This document shows, piece after piece, positions 19,678-28,610 of a DNA stretch of 64,000 nt. The position numbers and the translations under genes are program-made. This DNA comes from Pseudomonadota bacterium. Its GTDB lineage: Bacteria > Pseudomonadota > Alphaproteobacteria > Micavibrionales > Micavibrionaceae. Positions within the stretch are counted from its first letter, which is position 1. Every line of letters starts with the position of its first letter. Location of the stretch: the NCBI GenBank assembly GCA_029558635.1, contig JAKQEE010000070.1:124001-188000 (forward strand), in the 5' to 3' direction. Under the pieces are notes generated by a model. That model was not told where the DNA came from, ran no database searches, and worked only from the letters and a program-made list of their open reading frames with translations.

Positions 19678-22600
19678 GTGAGCTTGTCTATGAGTCGTTG
19701 TAACGCCATTTCATTGTCCCGTGCTTTGTCCCTTCCGGTTCCGGATTGGGAGCGGGTTTTTGTTGCTTTTCTGTTTCTGGTGACTTTGTGGATGTTGGCG
19801 TGCGGATCCGCATTCGCACAACAAACCGCGCAACAGCCTGTCAGATATAACAGCGTCGCGCTCAGCGACTTTACCGACAAGGCACTGCTCGCTGAAAAAT
19901 TCTATATCGTCGAAGATCCGGATTACTCGCTGACCCTTCCTGAAGTCGAGGAGATGATTCGCTCCGGCACCATGTTGAAACATCTCTACAAGTCTTCGAT
20001 CTACAATATGGGGTACAAGGGCAATGCCGCGTGGATTGTTATTCCGGTCTCCAGTATCAGCAATTATAACACCTGGAAACTCTCTTTCGGAACACAGTTC
20101 GAAGGGCGGTATTCTCCGCTTAAAAGTTTTGTTCTCTACAACATGAACACGAAGAGCTTTCTATTTAATACCGACTCCTCGACTCTTCCCACCAAGCTTG
20201 TTCCCGAAACTTTTGCCTTTCATGCAAAACCCAACACTACGACGTTTCTGTTACTCTATGTGCGCAGCGCTCCGGGCATTTCCACCGTGCTCGCGCCGCA
20301 AATTATTAATCCCAGACTGGAAACGCCATTAGACTTCTGGTCACGCTGGATTATGGCCGCGCTCTCACTGTCCGGATTTTTGGCCCTCCTTTCCGTTTAC
20401 CGCACTACAGGAAACATCTCTTATATATTCATCTCTCTTGTCTGGGCTCTTGTGTTTGTCCGGCACCTTCTGGTTACCAACTTCCTGTATCTCGATTTTC
20501 TCGACTCGGATCTTTATATTCCGCTGACGTGGATTTTCTCGTCCTTCCTGCTGCTGGGCGCTTTGTGGACTTCGCCAGGGATGAAGGAGGACCTTCCCCC
20601 GTCCCTGATTATCGGGGCGGCCAGTCTGTTTATGATTTCGAGTATTACAGGGCTTATCCTGATCCGGCCCATGCCGTCAGCTTCCGCCTTTTTGATCTAT
20701 GGCCCAATTGCGGCGAGTTGCGTTCTTATTACCTTGTCGACCTGGCCGTTTATTCTCGTCGGCAGGCGTCGCGAGCTTCTTTCTCTGGCTTTTCTTTCCT
20801 TTTTTCTTGCGGGAATGATCTTCTGGCATGCACTTATGACACTAGGACTGGTTTCCGTGAATTTGTTCCGCACCGGAATTGAAGAGTCGCTGCTTGGTGT
20901 TTCCATTATCTCCTCCGTCATTTTCTGCGGCAGAAGAACGGACACAGGGTCTTCACTCAGCAACCTGATCATGAAGAATCATTCTTTCGACGATGAGCAG
21001 TTGCAAAGTGAAGCCTCACCACTCAAGGAAGCCAAAGAGTTGTCCGAGTATAAGCGACTGATTCAAGTTCTTGAAAAAGAGCGGCAGAATATGTCAGACA
21101 TGCAGTTGCAAAGTGCCCGCCAGACCGAAGAAATGCGCCGCGCCAAGGAAGAAGCCGACGAAGCCAACCGCGCTAAATCCGCATTTCTGGCCATCGTCAG
21201 TCACGAGATCCGCACGCCGATGACCGGCATCATGGGCATGGTCCGTTTGCTTCAGGATACGCAGCTCACGAAAGATCAACGCGAATACGCATCCACCATC
21301 AAAGATTCCGGCGACGCCATGCTCGCCCTGCTTAACGATATTCTGGACTATGAGAAAATCGAAAGCGGCAAAATGGAACTTGAAATCATCGACTGCGACA
21401 TCAAGCGTCTGGTGCGCAGCATCCACACACTGATGAGCGGCCACGCGGCTTCAAAAGACGTCGAACTGGCGCTCGAGATCGACACGTCCGTTCCGCAATG
21501 GGTCCGATGCGATCCGACCCGTCTGCGTCAGGTCTTGCTCAACCTCATCAACAATGCGATCAAATTCACCAGCAAGGGGACCGTCTATCTGCGGATGCGC
21601 AACCTGACCAGCGAGGAATTGCAGGCCCAGGGAATTTACCAGCTTTATTTTGCCATTCAGGATTCAGGGATCGGTATCTCTCCCGAAGCGCAGAAAAAAC
21701 TTTTCATGCCCTTCTCGCAAGCCGACAGCAGCATCAGCCGCAAATATGGCGGTACAGGGCTTGGTCTTGCCATCTGTAAACGCCTGATTGAGACGATGGG
21801 CGGCGGCATCAGCATCAGCAGTAAGGAAGGGGAAGGCAGCACGTTTTTCTTTACGCTCAACCTCCCCGCCGGTCAGGAGAACGGCGAAGATGTCGTGTCG
21901 CTAGCCGATGCCCCCCCTATTCCTTCGCAGGCCAGCTTCCAGAAAAAACTGTCTATTCTGGTGGTGGACGATAACGGCATCAACCAAAGAGTGGTTTCCG
22001 GATTCATTGAGAAGCTGGGTGGTCTGGCCACCACTGCAGGGAACGGGCAAGACGCCCTCGACCTTTTGTCGCTCAACCACTTCGACATGGTACTGATGGA
22101 TATCGAACTTCCGGGCATGAGCGGGATTGAAGTGACTGAAAAAATCAGGGGACTGACCCTTGGACATAAAGCATCCGTTCCGATTGTTGCGCTCTCGGGC
22201 AATGTCGCCGACGAGGATATCCTGTCCTACCGGAATGCCGCGATGAACGATTTTGCTCCGAAGCCGATCACGCTGGAAAAAATCAACGAGCTGATGCTGA
22301 AAGCCGACAGACAAATTCCTTTCTTGTGGTCTGAAAATTCTGACACGCCATCTGAGGCAAAAGCCCCCTCCGTTGCCACCGTCTTGCAGCAAGAGGCCCA
22401 GTTAAAAATGAATTCCGATGATTTCTACGGATTCGAAACAGTCGAGGAAATTGACAGCTTCTCTGACTCTCAGAGAGAAATCGGCGAGGATGTTACGCTT
22501 GTCGATACCGATACCTCGTTCCTCGCAATGGGGTCGCTTAAGCTGGATGAGGATGAGGAAGACTCCTTCTCTCTGGCGGTTCAAAAATTCGAAGCACGTG

Positions 22601-23010
22601 AAAAAGAGCAGGCCATTCTTGACGCCCGTCCGGTCGACCCGAATGACGATTCCCTTCAGGCTTACGGATTGGATGAGGCTATGCTGATCTCTCTGACTTC
22701 TGGTTTGCCTGCCGAAGTTATGCAGGATATTCTGGTTAGTTTTTATGAAAAAGCCGATGAGCTGATTTCAGCCATCGGAACGGCTTATCAAGATAAGCGG
22801 CAAAACGATTTGCGGGCCAGAGCCCACGAGCTCAAGGGTATGGCAGGAAATTTCGGCTTCCAAGCGGTCAGCCGCCTTTGTGCCGCCATCGAGGCCGCTG
22901 CCAAATCCGGCCAGATAGAAGAGGCCAAGGACGCTACCGGCCATCTGGGCGAAAAATATGCCATGGCCCGTACACGTCTAACCCGTTGGCTCCAAGAGAA
23001 AAAGTCGTAA
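19678..23010 (+). CDS. Hybrid sensor histidine kinase with 7TMR-DISM, receiver and Hpt domains
   Basis: A 1110-residue phosphorelay protein. The order is: hydrophobic signal/anchor (about 27-48), a periplasmic beta-sandwich domain like 7TMR-DISM extracellular type 2 (about 60-215), about seven membrane helices (about 220-415), a coiled coil, HisKA with His509 (VSHEIRTPM), HATPase with NNAIKF and GTGLGLAI boxes, a receiver with LVVDDN and Asp808 (LMDIELPGMSG), an acidic linker, and an Hpt with His1050 (RAHELKGMAGNFGF). The periplasmic domain is related to carbohydrate-binding folds, so a sugar or cell-wall signal is plausible but unproven. No separate response regulator is adjacent. The GTG start has no clear SD; ATG 19690 is the alternative. 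Confidence 0.93.
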   Translation: MSLSMSRCNAISLSRALSLPVPDWERVFVAFLFLVTLWMLACGSAFAQQTAQQPVRYNSVALSDFTDKALLAEKFYIVEDPDYSLTLPEVEEMIRSGTMLKHLYKSSIYNMGYKGNAAWIVIPVSSISNYNTWKLSFGTQFEGRYSPLKSFVLYNMNTKSFLFNTDSSTLPTKLVPETFAFHAKPNTTTFLLLYVRSAPGISTVLAPQIINPRLETPLDFWSRWIMAALSLSGFLALLSVYRTTGNISYIFISLVWALVFVRHLLVTNFLYLDFLDSDLYIPLTWIFSSFLLLGALWTSPGMKEDLPPSLIIGAASLFMISSITGLILIRPMPSASAFLIYGPIAASCVLITLSTWPFILVGRRRELLSLAFLSFFLAGMIFWHALMTLGLVSVNLFRTGIEESLLGVSIISSVIFCGRRTDTGSSLSNLIMKNHSFDDEQLQSEASPLKEAKELSEYKRLIQVLEKERQNMSDMQLQSARQTEEMRRAKEEADEANRAKSAFLAIVSHEIRTPMTGIMGMVRLLQDTQLTKDQREYASTIKDSGDAMLALLNDILDYEKIESGKMELEIIDCDIKRLVRSIHTLMSGHAASKDVELALEIDTSVPQWVRCDPTRLRQVLLNLINNAIKFTSKGTVYLRMRNLTSEELQAQGIYQLYFAIQDSGIGISPEAQKKLFMPFSQADSSISRKYGGTGLGLAICKRLIETMGGGISISSKEGEGSTFFFTLNLPAGQENGEDVVSLADAPPIPSQASFQKKLSILVVDDNGINQRVVSGFIEKLGGLATTAGNGQDALDLLSLNHFDMVLMDIELPGMSGIEVTEKIRGLTLGHKASVPIVALSGNVADEDILSYRNAAMNDFAPKPITLEKINELMLKADRQIPFLWSENSDTPSEAKAPSVATVLQQEAQLKMNSDDFYGFETVEEIDSFSDSQREIGEDVTLVDTDTSFLAMGSLKLDEDEEDSFSLAVQKFEAREKEQAILDARPVDPNDDSLQAYGLDEAMLISLTSGLPAEVMQDILVSFYEKADELISAIGTAYQDKRQNDLRARAHELKGMAGNFGFQAVSRLCAAIEAAAKSGQIEEAKDATGHLGEKYAMARTRLTRWLQEKKS

Positions 23011-23086
23011 AAAAGAGCCTTTTTTAATCCAAATAGACCTTGCGTTTGCAAAATGGATTGTGTAGGTTCTGGCACGTTTTTCGTGT

Positions 23087-23161
<75 letters not shown>

Positions 23162-23166
23162 TCTAG

Positions 23167-23188
23167 TCACCGGTTTCCCGAACGGTGA
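23167..23188 (+). terminator. Hairpin downstream of tRNA-Gln
   Basis: TCACCG and CGGTGA form a 6-bp stem around a 10-nt loop, starting six nt after the tRNA. It has no T-run, so it may be a processing or weak termination signal for the tRNA transcript. Confidence 0.35.
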
Positions 23189-23390
23189 GAATTATCCCCC
23201 AAATATCCCACAGTTCCGCGCCCTTTTGCGCCATACCTGTTTCCGACACGCGCTGAGAATTTGAGTTCTGAAGCTAAAATGCCCACTTTTCTCAGTGAGC
23301 ATCCATGCTGCGTTCTCTCTCTATTAGATTAGAGGGTTCGAGGTAATCACCCATCTCAGGATTGTAATCTTATTTCTATTCGCCATAAAT

Positions 23391-23451
23391 TTGACAAATT
23401 ATCTATATTCATTTAGTTCTATTCTACTCATAAAGAATAGGGAGTTGTTTG
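23391..23451 (+). promoter_or_regulatory. Candidate promoter and RBS of the aaRS-paralogue operon
   Basis: A consensus -35 box TTGACA stands at 23391-23396 in an AT-rich stretch. At 17 nt spacing the -10 would be the poor TAGTTC, so the exact -10 is uncertain. GGGAG about 8 nt before ATG 23452 is the ribosome site. The stretch 23189-23390 upstream has no credible gene. No operator palindrome was obvious. Confidence 0.42.
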
Positions 23452-24531
23452 ATGGCGGTATCCGATGCACGAGCGGCGGCTTGCACATATCCAGGTTCTT
23501 GTGCCAAACCCGAACAATGTCTAGTTCCGCCAAGGACATGGCAAGACAATCAACAGCACTTCACTTCTGCCCTCAGTCACCCATGGTACTCTATGATCAT
23601 GCGGCTGAACGGGTTGATCAGCTATGCCACCTATGATTACTTTCGTTCCAAAGGGTTTCTTCCCGCATTAATGCCCATCACGTCAGAAGCCGTTACCAGC
23701 CCCATGGGTCTTGGAAGCGACTCTCTTCCCGTGTCGATTGATTTGTTTGGCAACAAAACATATCTGGCGGATTCCATGCAATTTCACCTTGAATATCTGT
23801 TGCGGCAGCACCCGCATGGTGTATTTTATATTATGCCGACATTCCGCGGTGAAGAGTCTGACTCGCGTCATTTGAATCAGTTCTTTCATATCGAAGCCGA
23901 GTTTTGCGGCACGCTTGATGATCTGATCTGCATGATTGAGGGGCTGCTGGTTCAGTATACCCAATCCGTTAAAACTTCTCTGGGTCATGAGCTTGAGCGA
24001 TCTGGGATTGGTATGGATCATCTGATCCGTTTTCTTGACCTTGCCCGAGGCGGATTACCGCGCATCAGATTTCAAGATGCCTGCAAACTGCTGGGCGATA
24101 ACCCCGACTGGTATAAGTTTCTGGACAATTCACCTATCTCCCTGACGGCCACGGCGGAACAGGAATTGCTGAAGAAGTTTGGCGAGGCCGTATGGCTTAC
24201 ACATTTGCCTAAACTTGGGGTTCCATTTTATCAAGCTGACGATGATGACGGCGTTTCTTCTCTATGTGCTGATTTGCTGATCGGGATAGGAGAAACAGTC
24301 GGCAGCGGTCAACGGCATTATTCTTATGAAGGAACACTTCGGGCTCTTAAAGAGCGCCATGTCGATCCTGCCGCCTATGACTGGTATCTCAGGATGAAAA
24401 AAGAATACCCTTTGCAAACGTGCGGATTTGGAATCGGGCTTGAACGCTTCCTATTGTGGGTTCTCAAGCATGACGATATCCGCGACACTCATTTGATGAC
24501 CAGACTGAAAGGACAAAAATGCATTCCGTAA
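23452..24531 (+). CDS. AsnRS-like class IIb synthetase paralogue lacking the anticodon-binding domain
   Basis: A 359-residue stand-alone class IIb catalytic core. Motif 2 reads FRGEESDSRHLNQF (131-144), the late ATP-site segment is GETVGSGQRHY (280-290), and motif 3 is GFGIGLERFLLWV (325-337) followed by IRD (343-345), the Asp/Asn-type signature. AsnRS proper has an N-terminal OB-fold of roughly 100 residues before motif 1; only about 45 non-OB residues are present here. It may therefore activate an amino acid (probably Asp or Asn) for transfer to something other than tRNA. Similar truncated paralogues act as amino-acid ligases or asparagine synthetases. It is first in a coupled four-gene operon and overlaps the methyltransferase gene by 13 nt. 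ATG 23452 is preferred over TTG 23449. Confidence 0.85.
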   Translation: MAVSDARAAACTYPGSCAKPEQCLVPPRTWQDNQQHFTSALSHPWYSMIMRLNGLISYATYDYFRSKGFLPALMPITSEAVTSPMGLGSDSLPVSIDLFGNKTYLADSMQFHLEYLLRQHPHGVFYIMPTFRGEESDSRHLNQFFHIEAEFCGTLDDLICMIEGLLVQYTQSVKTSLGHELERSGIGMDHLIRFLDLARGGLPRIRFQDACKLLGDNPDWYKFLDNSPISLTATAEQELLKKFGEAVWLTHLPKLGVPFYQADDDDGVSSLCADLLIGIGETVGSGQRHYSYEGTLRALKERHVDPAAYDWYLRMKKEYPLQTCGFGIGLERFLLWVLKHDDIRDTHLMTRLKGQKCIP

Positions 24532-25415
24532 CCTCTCAAAAAAAGACTTCACCAGAAGCTCATGCCAACGATGCAACTGCACCGCTCGACATTAAAGCTC
24601 TGTCTCCGGAAGCCATAAGCACCATGTCTTATAACGAGTTAATCGGGCTGGTGCGGGAAACCAACCGTCCGCCCGGAGGGTCTAAGGCTATTATGGAGGT
24701 TGCCCATCAATGCTTCCTTAATCCTGGAAAAACCGTCCTCGAGATCGGAACCAGTACGGGAATTACCGCCAGCGAATTGGCCCAGCTTACAGGCTGTAAA
24801 GTTGTAGGAATTGATATTAACGAGAACAGTCTGGCCGAGGCGCGAGAACGCGCCAGCCGCAAGAAAGTCGCGCATCTTTGTACCTTTCAGAAAGATGACG
24901 CTACGGCATTGTCATTTCCGGACGAAAGCTTCGATGTTGTATTCTGCGGCAATGTTACCTCACTGGTCAGCAACCGTGACAAGGCTTTGGCGGAGTATGC
25001 TCGCGTTTTGAAACCGGGTGGGCTGCTTGCCGCGATCCCGATGTACTATATCAAGGAGCCGAGCGACCAGTTGGTTAATGATGTCCGCAAGGCCATCCGT
25101 GTAAACATCACTCCGCAATACCGTCAAGATTGGGAAAATTTCTTCAAGGTTTCACCGTTTGCGACACTCAGCCAGTCGAATTTCAGCTTTGACGAATTGC
25201 CGGTTTCCACGGTGGACGCGTTCTGCAAGATGATCCTGAAACGCCCACATCTTCAGTCTCTTCCAGCTGACAGCCAGCAAGCCCTGAACAAGATTTATAC
25301 CGAATTTATGCAATTATTCAGGGTTAATCTGGCCCATATGGGATTCAGCACGCTTATATTGCGCAAGGAAAGTCCTGATATTGATGCCGAGTTGTTCACC
25401 TCTAGCAAAATATGA
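24519..25415 (+). CDS. Class I SAM-dependent methyltransferase
   Basis: A 298-residue Rossmann-type methyltransferase. Motif I is VLEIGTSTGITA (73-84), the acidic end of strand 2 is VVGIDIN (95-101), and DDATALSFPDESFDVVFCGN carries the adenine-side and strand-4 positions of the Methyltransf_11 type. About 45 residues precede the fold, and a helical C-terminal extension of about 110 residues may shape the substrate pocket. The substrate is unknown. Given its overlaps with an AsnRS-like gene and an S66 peptidase gene, modification of a small aminoacylated product is the natural inference. Its stop overlaps the next start (ATGA). Confidence 0.85.
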   Translation: MHSVTSQKKTSPEAHANDATAPLDIKALSPEAISTMSYNELIGLVRETNRPPGGSKAIMEVAHQCFLNPGKTVLEIGTSTGITASELAQLTGCKVVGIDINENSLAEARERASRKKVAHLCTFQKDDATALSFPDESFDVVFCGNVTSLVSNRDKALAEYARVLKPGGLLAAIPMYYIKEPSDQLVNDVRKAIRVNITPQYRQDWENFFKVSPFATLSQSNFSFDELPVSTVDAFCKMILKRPHLQSLPADSQQALNKIYTEFMQLFRVNLAHMGFSTLILRKESPDIDAELFTSSKI

Positions 25416-26374
25416 AACAGTTTCAAGTTATTGCCACAGCGAACACAATGATAGACCTTCCTCATGACCTGAGGGCGATCGGGGAGAAGCGCCTGCAAGG
25501 CATGGGGATTTCTATCAGTTATGCAGGGCATGCCGATGATAAGCTGTTTCATACAGCGGGAGACGTAAAAAACCGCATAGCGGATTTTCATGCTGCGGCA
25601 AGAAATCCTGAAATTCACGGGATTCTTTCTGTTTACGGAGGATACAACTCCAACCAGCTTCTAGATAAACTTGATTTTCCGATGCTCATTGCCAGCGGTA
25701 AACCCGTTATAGGATACAGCGATTTTTCCGCTGTTCTCAATGCGCTGGCAGCGCATGGCAGTAGACAGGCCTATCATGGCCCTAGTTTTGCTTCGTTCTG
25801 TGACCCGAATATGTTCGAGTATACTTACCTCCATTTTTCCAATGCTCTATCCGGGAATGCCGTGACTTACCGCTGTGAAGGAAACTTTGCCAGTGATCTT
25901 TGGTTTCTGAAACCCGGCTTTGGCCCACGCGAAATCCGAGATTGTCCGGAATGGAGAATTTTTCGCGAAGGCGAAGCAACCGGCCCAATATATGGCGGGA
26001 ACCTAGAAACTTTTTGCCGATTGATCGGAACACCTTACCTTCCGTCTCTGGACGGGGCCGTTCTGTTTATTGAAGATGTCAGCGGCAACAACCCGGGAGC
26101 TTTTCATAGGGATATGACTCAGCTACGACAAGCCGGGATTTTTGACTCCATCAACGGTTTGATCATCGGGAAGTTTCCGGACGGATCTAAATTGGATGAA
26201 TTCAACCACCTCAGCTATATTCTTGATGACGTACTCCCAGACAGATATTTTCCGGTTTTGTGCGATGTGTTTTGCAGTCATGTCGATCCAATGATGACCA
26301 TCCCTCTTGGGGGATATACAAAATTGGAAGCCCACTCCAGCAGAACCGTTACCGTCAATTTTAATCCTGAGTAA
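25412..26374 (+). CDS. S66-family serine peptidase (MccF / LD-carboxypeptidase clan), copy 1
   Basis: A 320-residue S66 peptidase with an intact catalytic triad: Ser103 in VIGYSD, Glu221 in VLFIED, and His290 in CSHVDPM. The family contains LD-carboxypeptidases that trim murein tetrapeptides and MccF, which cleaves the amide bond between amino acid and nucleotide in processed microcin C. The insertion between Ser and Glu is long and holds Trp163 and Trp181. There is no signal peptide, so it is cytoplasmic. Position inside an aaRS-paralogue operon favours an MccF-like role, but LD-carboxypeptidase activity cannot be excluded. Coupled to the methyltransferase by ATGA. Confidence 0.87.
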   Translation: MKQFQVIATANTMIDLPHDLRAIGEKRLQGMGISISYAGHADDKLFHTAGDVKNRIADFHAAARNPEIHGILSVYGGYNSNQLLDKLDFPMLIASGKPVIGYSDFSAVLNALAAHGSRQAYHGPSFASFCDPNMFEYTYLHFSNALSGNAVTYRCEGNFASDLWFLKPGFGPREIRDCPEWRIFREGEATGPIYGGNLETFCRLIGTPYLPSLDGAVLFIEDVSGNNPGAFHRDMTQLRQAGIFDSINGLIIGKFPDGSKLDEFNHLSYILDDVLPDRYFPVLCDVFCSHVDPMMTIPLGGYTKLEAHSSRTVTVNFNPE

Positions 26375-26386
26375 GCGAGCTCAATT

Positions 26387-27565
26387 ATGCGTCTTTCCAA
26401 ACAATTTCTTGGCACAAGCCTTCCCCCAAAAGACCACAATGACTTACGTACGTCCGAGTTGTTGACTGACGGTCTAGTTGCACATTTTTCAGCAGCGGGC
26501 ATCCCCTTCTATATGCCTGTCGGGAAGGCTATTCTTGATAATATCGAGCATATCCTGCGCGATGAAGCTGACAATCATGGGTTTAGCTCCATCGAAATTC
26601 CGGCTATTATGGGGAACGATCTTCTGGAGGACGGGCAAGAAGTCGGCGAGTTGTTCCGCAGCAAGTTTATGGTTCTGACAGACCGTATGGAAGGATATCA
26701 TTTGCTCAGCACGCCCGAAATGCTGTTCGTCAAACTTGCAGGAACAACTCTCTTATCCCATCGCCAGTTGCCAATACGGCAAGTCTACATGAGTGATTTT
26801 TTCAGACAGATTCATGATGCGCGCTCTATTCTTAAGGGCAAGCAATTCCGTGTGTTCGGCGGTATATCTCTTGAGAAGGACAGAGACGGCGTTACAGACG
26901 GGCTGGCTTCGTTCCGCACAATGACCGAGTCCGCATTCAACCGCATGGGATTGCCTTTTCACGTTGAAAGGAACAGGGGGCCTTTGGATTGCGAGTATTT
27001 TTATCTAACAGATAAGGAGGGTGACAATCTTGTTCTTCCGGGAATCTCTACCGAAGAGCGTGTTAAGGCCTTGAGTTTGGCGATGGCCTATCACTATGCC
27101 CAAGATAAAAAACTTCCGATGCGTTATAGAACTGAGAAAAACGACAATGCGCGACTACATCTGGTGACGTACGGCCTTGGTACGCAGCGTCTGTTGTACT
27201 GCGTTATGGACCATTATCACGACAACAAGGGATTCAATCTCCCTTCCGAGCTTCGTCCATTCGATATATCAATCATCCCCAGAAGCGAGAGGGAGCTGGA
27301 CACCGCCGAGAAAGTGTATGGGATAGCCAAAAAGACAGGATATAAGGTTTGTCTGGATGACCGCTACAAATTCAGGGGAGCAGACCGCGAGAGTGCCGCC
27401 GATTACATGGGGTGCTCACAAAAGATCTCTGTTTCTCCAGATTCCATTTTCGTGTCATCACGTAACGAAGAAGACGCCATTATATTACCCGATGTGCAAA
27501 GCGTTGAAGCTTACATCACGGGGGGAACCCAACGTTCCACATTGCCAAACCCGATTATTCGCTGA
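26387..27565 (+). CDS. ProRS-like class IIa synthetase paralogue
   Basis: A 392-residue protein resembling prolyl-tRNA synthetase. It has a TxE-type segment STPE (108-111), motif 2 Arg in DFFR (137-140), motif 3 YGLGTQRLL (262-270), and a complete HGTP-type anticodon-binding domain from about residue 291. It has no ProRS insertion (editing) domain and is shorter than the ~440-residue alphaproteobacterial ProRS. The motif-2 loop reads KGKQF where ProRS normally has an R-x-REF-type segment, so substrate recognition may be altered. Either a resistant ProRS, a specialised Pro-activating enzyme, or a ligase is possible. It is the last gene of the operon, 12 nt after the S66 gene, and overlaps the convergent MccF-like gene by 11 nt. 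Confidence 0.83.
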   Translation: MRLSKQFLGTSLPPKDHNDLRTSELLTDGLVAHFSAAGIPFYMPVGKAILDNIEHILRDEADNHGFSSIEIPAIMGNDLLEDGQEVGELFRSKFMVLTDRMEGYHLLSTPEMLFVKLAGTTLLSHRQLPIRQVYMSDFFRQIHDARSILKGKQFRVFGGISLEKDRDGVTDGLASFRTMTESAFNRMGLPFHVERNRGPLDCEYFYLTDKEGDNLVLPGISTEERVKALSLAMAYHYAQDKKLPMRYRTEKNDNARLHLVTYGLGTQRLLYCVMDHYHDNKGFNLPSELRPFDISIIPRSERELDTAEKVYGIAKKTGYKVCLDDRYKFRGADRESAADYMGCSQKISVSPDSIFVSSRNEEDAIILPDVQSVEAYITGGTQRSTLPNPIIR

Positions 27566-28610
27566 CGACCGATTCAACAATAGAGAATGTTTTGGTCGAC
27601 GGATCAATTTCAGCTTGTACACCGTATGGCATACACATCATCGGATCGGTGTGACCAAAATCCATCTGCGTTACAATCGGCACACCGCTCAGGCCACACT
27701 CGATATTTACAACATGCTGGACGGCTTCGTCATATTGAAGCAGTTTGTCTTCTCCGACATTTGCGGGACGGCCTATAAGGATTCCAGACAATTCCTGTAA
27801 TATGCCGGTTGCCGCGTAATTTCTCAAACATCTGATAACGTAAGACTGGCTTGGCCCCTCCTCGGATGTTTCAAGAAACAGGATCGCATTTTTCCATTGC
27901 TGTTTGTTCGGCCATAATGACGTTCCTTTTGCCATTTCAAGAACCTCGACACACCCGCCCATAAGATGCCCTGATACTTTACGGTCTCCTTGAAGAAAAC
28001 GGTATCCGGTTGTTTGCTTCAAAGGGCGTTTTAAAGATTGATTGGTCGGATCAGCCCAGTCCAGAAAAGCGTCTGTCCAGCCGTCGCCGTTAGCCTTTAT
28101 GGTTCCAAGAGGGGTCGTTTGAAACAGTGTCCTATGAACAGAATTTTTCATGTATTCAAATAGACCTCCATTTTCTGCGAAGCCCGCCATAAAGGACGGC
28201 CCGTATATCGACACCAGTCCAGCCTGAAAACATTGCAAATGAGTGATGGTCGAATCCGAATAGCCCATGAAGATTTTCGGATTCTTTTTCAAGATATCCG
28301 GATCAATCAGGCTTGCTATCCGGATACTGTCGTCTCCCCCGATCGTCGCAATGATAGCTTTGACGTCCGGATTTTCAAAAGCCCACACCAGATCCTCCGC
28401 CCGCCATTCCGGTTTGGCGGCCAGTTCCGCTGCCGGAGACAGAGCATGAGGTGTTTCCACAACTTTTAGGCCGAAGGCTTCCTCAAGCTGCTTTTTTCCT
28501 GCCTGATATCGGTGCGGGAAAACGCTTGGCCCTCCCCACGATAGTGAAATTGCGGCGACAGTATCGCCCCGTTGCAGTTTTGGTGGTTTTACCATACCGG
28601 AGATATCCAT
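27555..28610 (-). CDS. MccF-type S66 serine peptidase, copy 2
   Basis: A 351-residue S66 peptidase closer to MccF than its neighbour: similar length, GGDDSIRI near residue 91, Ser118 in MGYSD, Glu247 in LFLET, and His320 in FGHTDPM. Trp185 in FLDWADP sits in the loop where MccF has a tryptophan that stacks on the nucleobase of its substrate. MccF gives self-immunity by cutting aminoacyl-nucleotide inhibitors of aminoacyl-tRNA synthetases. ATG 28610 is preferred because GAGG lies 8 nt upstream; a GTG at 28628 would add six residues. It is divergent from the LeuRS gene and tail-to-tail with the ProRS-like gene. Function is inferred from family and context. Confidence 0.88.
   Translation of the reverse strand: MDISGMVKPPKLQRGDTVAAISLSWGGPSVFPHRYQAGKKQLEEAFGLKVVETPHALSPAAELAAKPEWRAEDLVWAFENPDVKAIIATIGGDDSIRIASLIDPDILKKNPKIFMGYSDSTITHLQCFQAGLVSIYGPSFMAGFAENGGLFEYMKNSVHRTLFQTTPLGTIKANGDGWTDAFLDWADPTNQSLKRPLKQTTGYRFLQGDRKVSGHLMGGCVEVLEMAKGTSLWPNKQQWKNAILFLETSEEGPSQSYVIRCLRNYAATGILQELSGILIGRPANVGEDKLLQYDEAVQHVVNIECGLSGVPIVTQMDFGHTDPMMCMPYGVQAEIDPSTKTFSIVESVVSE

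Noticed and set aside
23189-23451. Possible microcin-C-like precursor peptide gene upstream of the aaRS-like operon
   Set aside because: No short ORF with a convincing ribosome site and Asn end was found, and no MccB-like adenylyltransferase occurs in the window.
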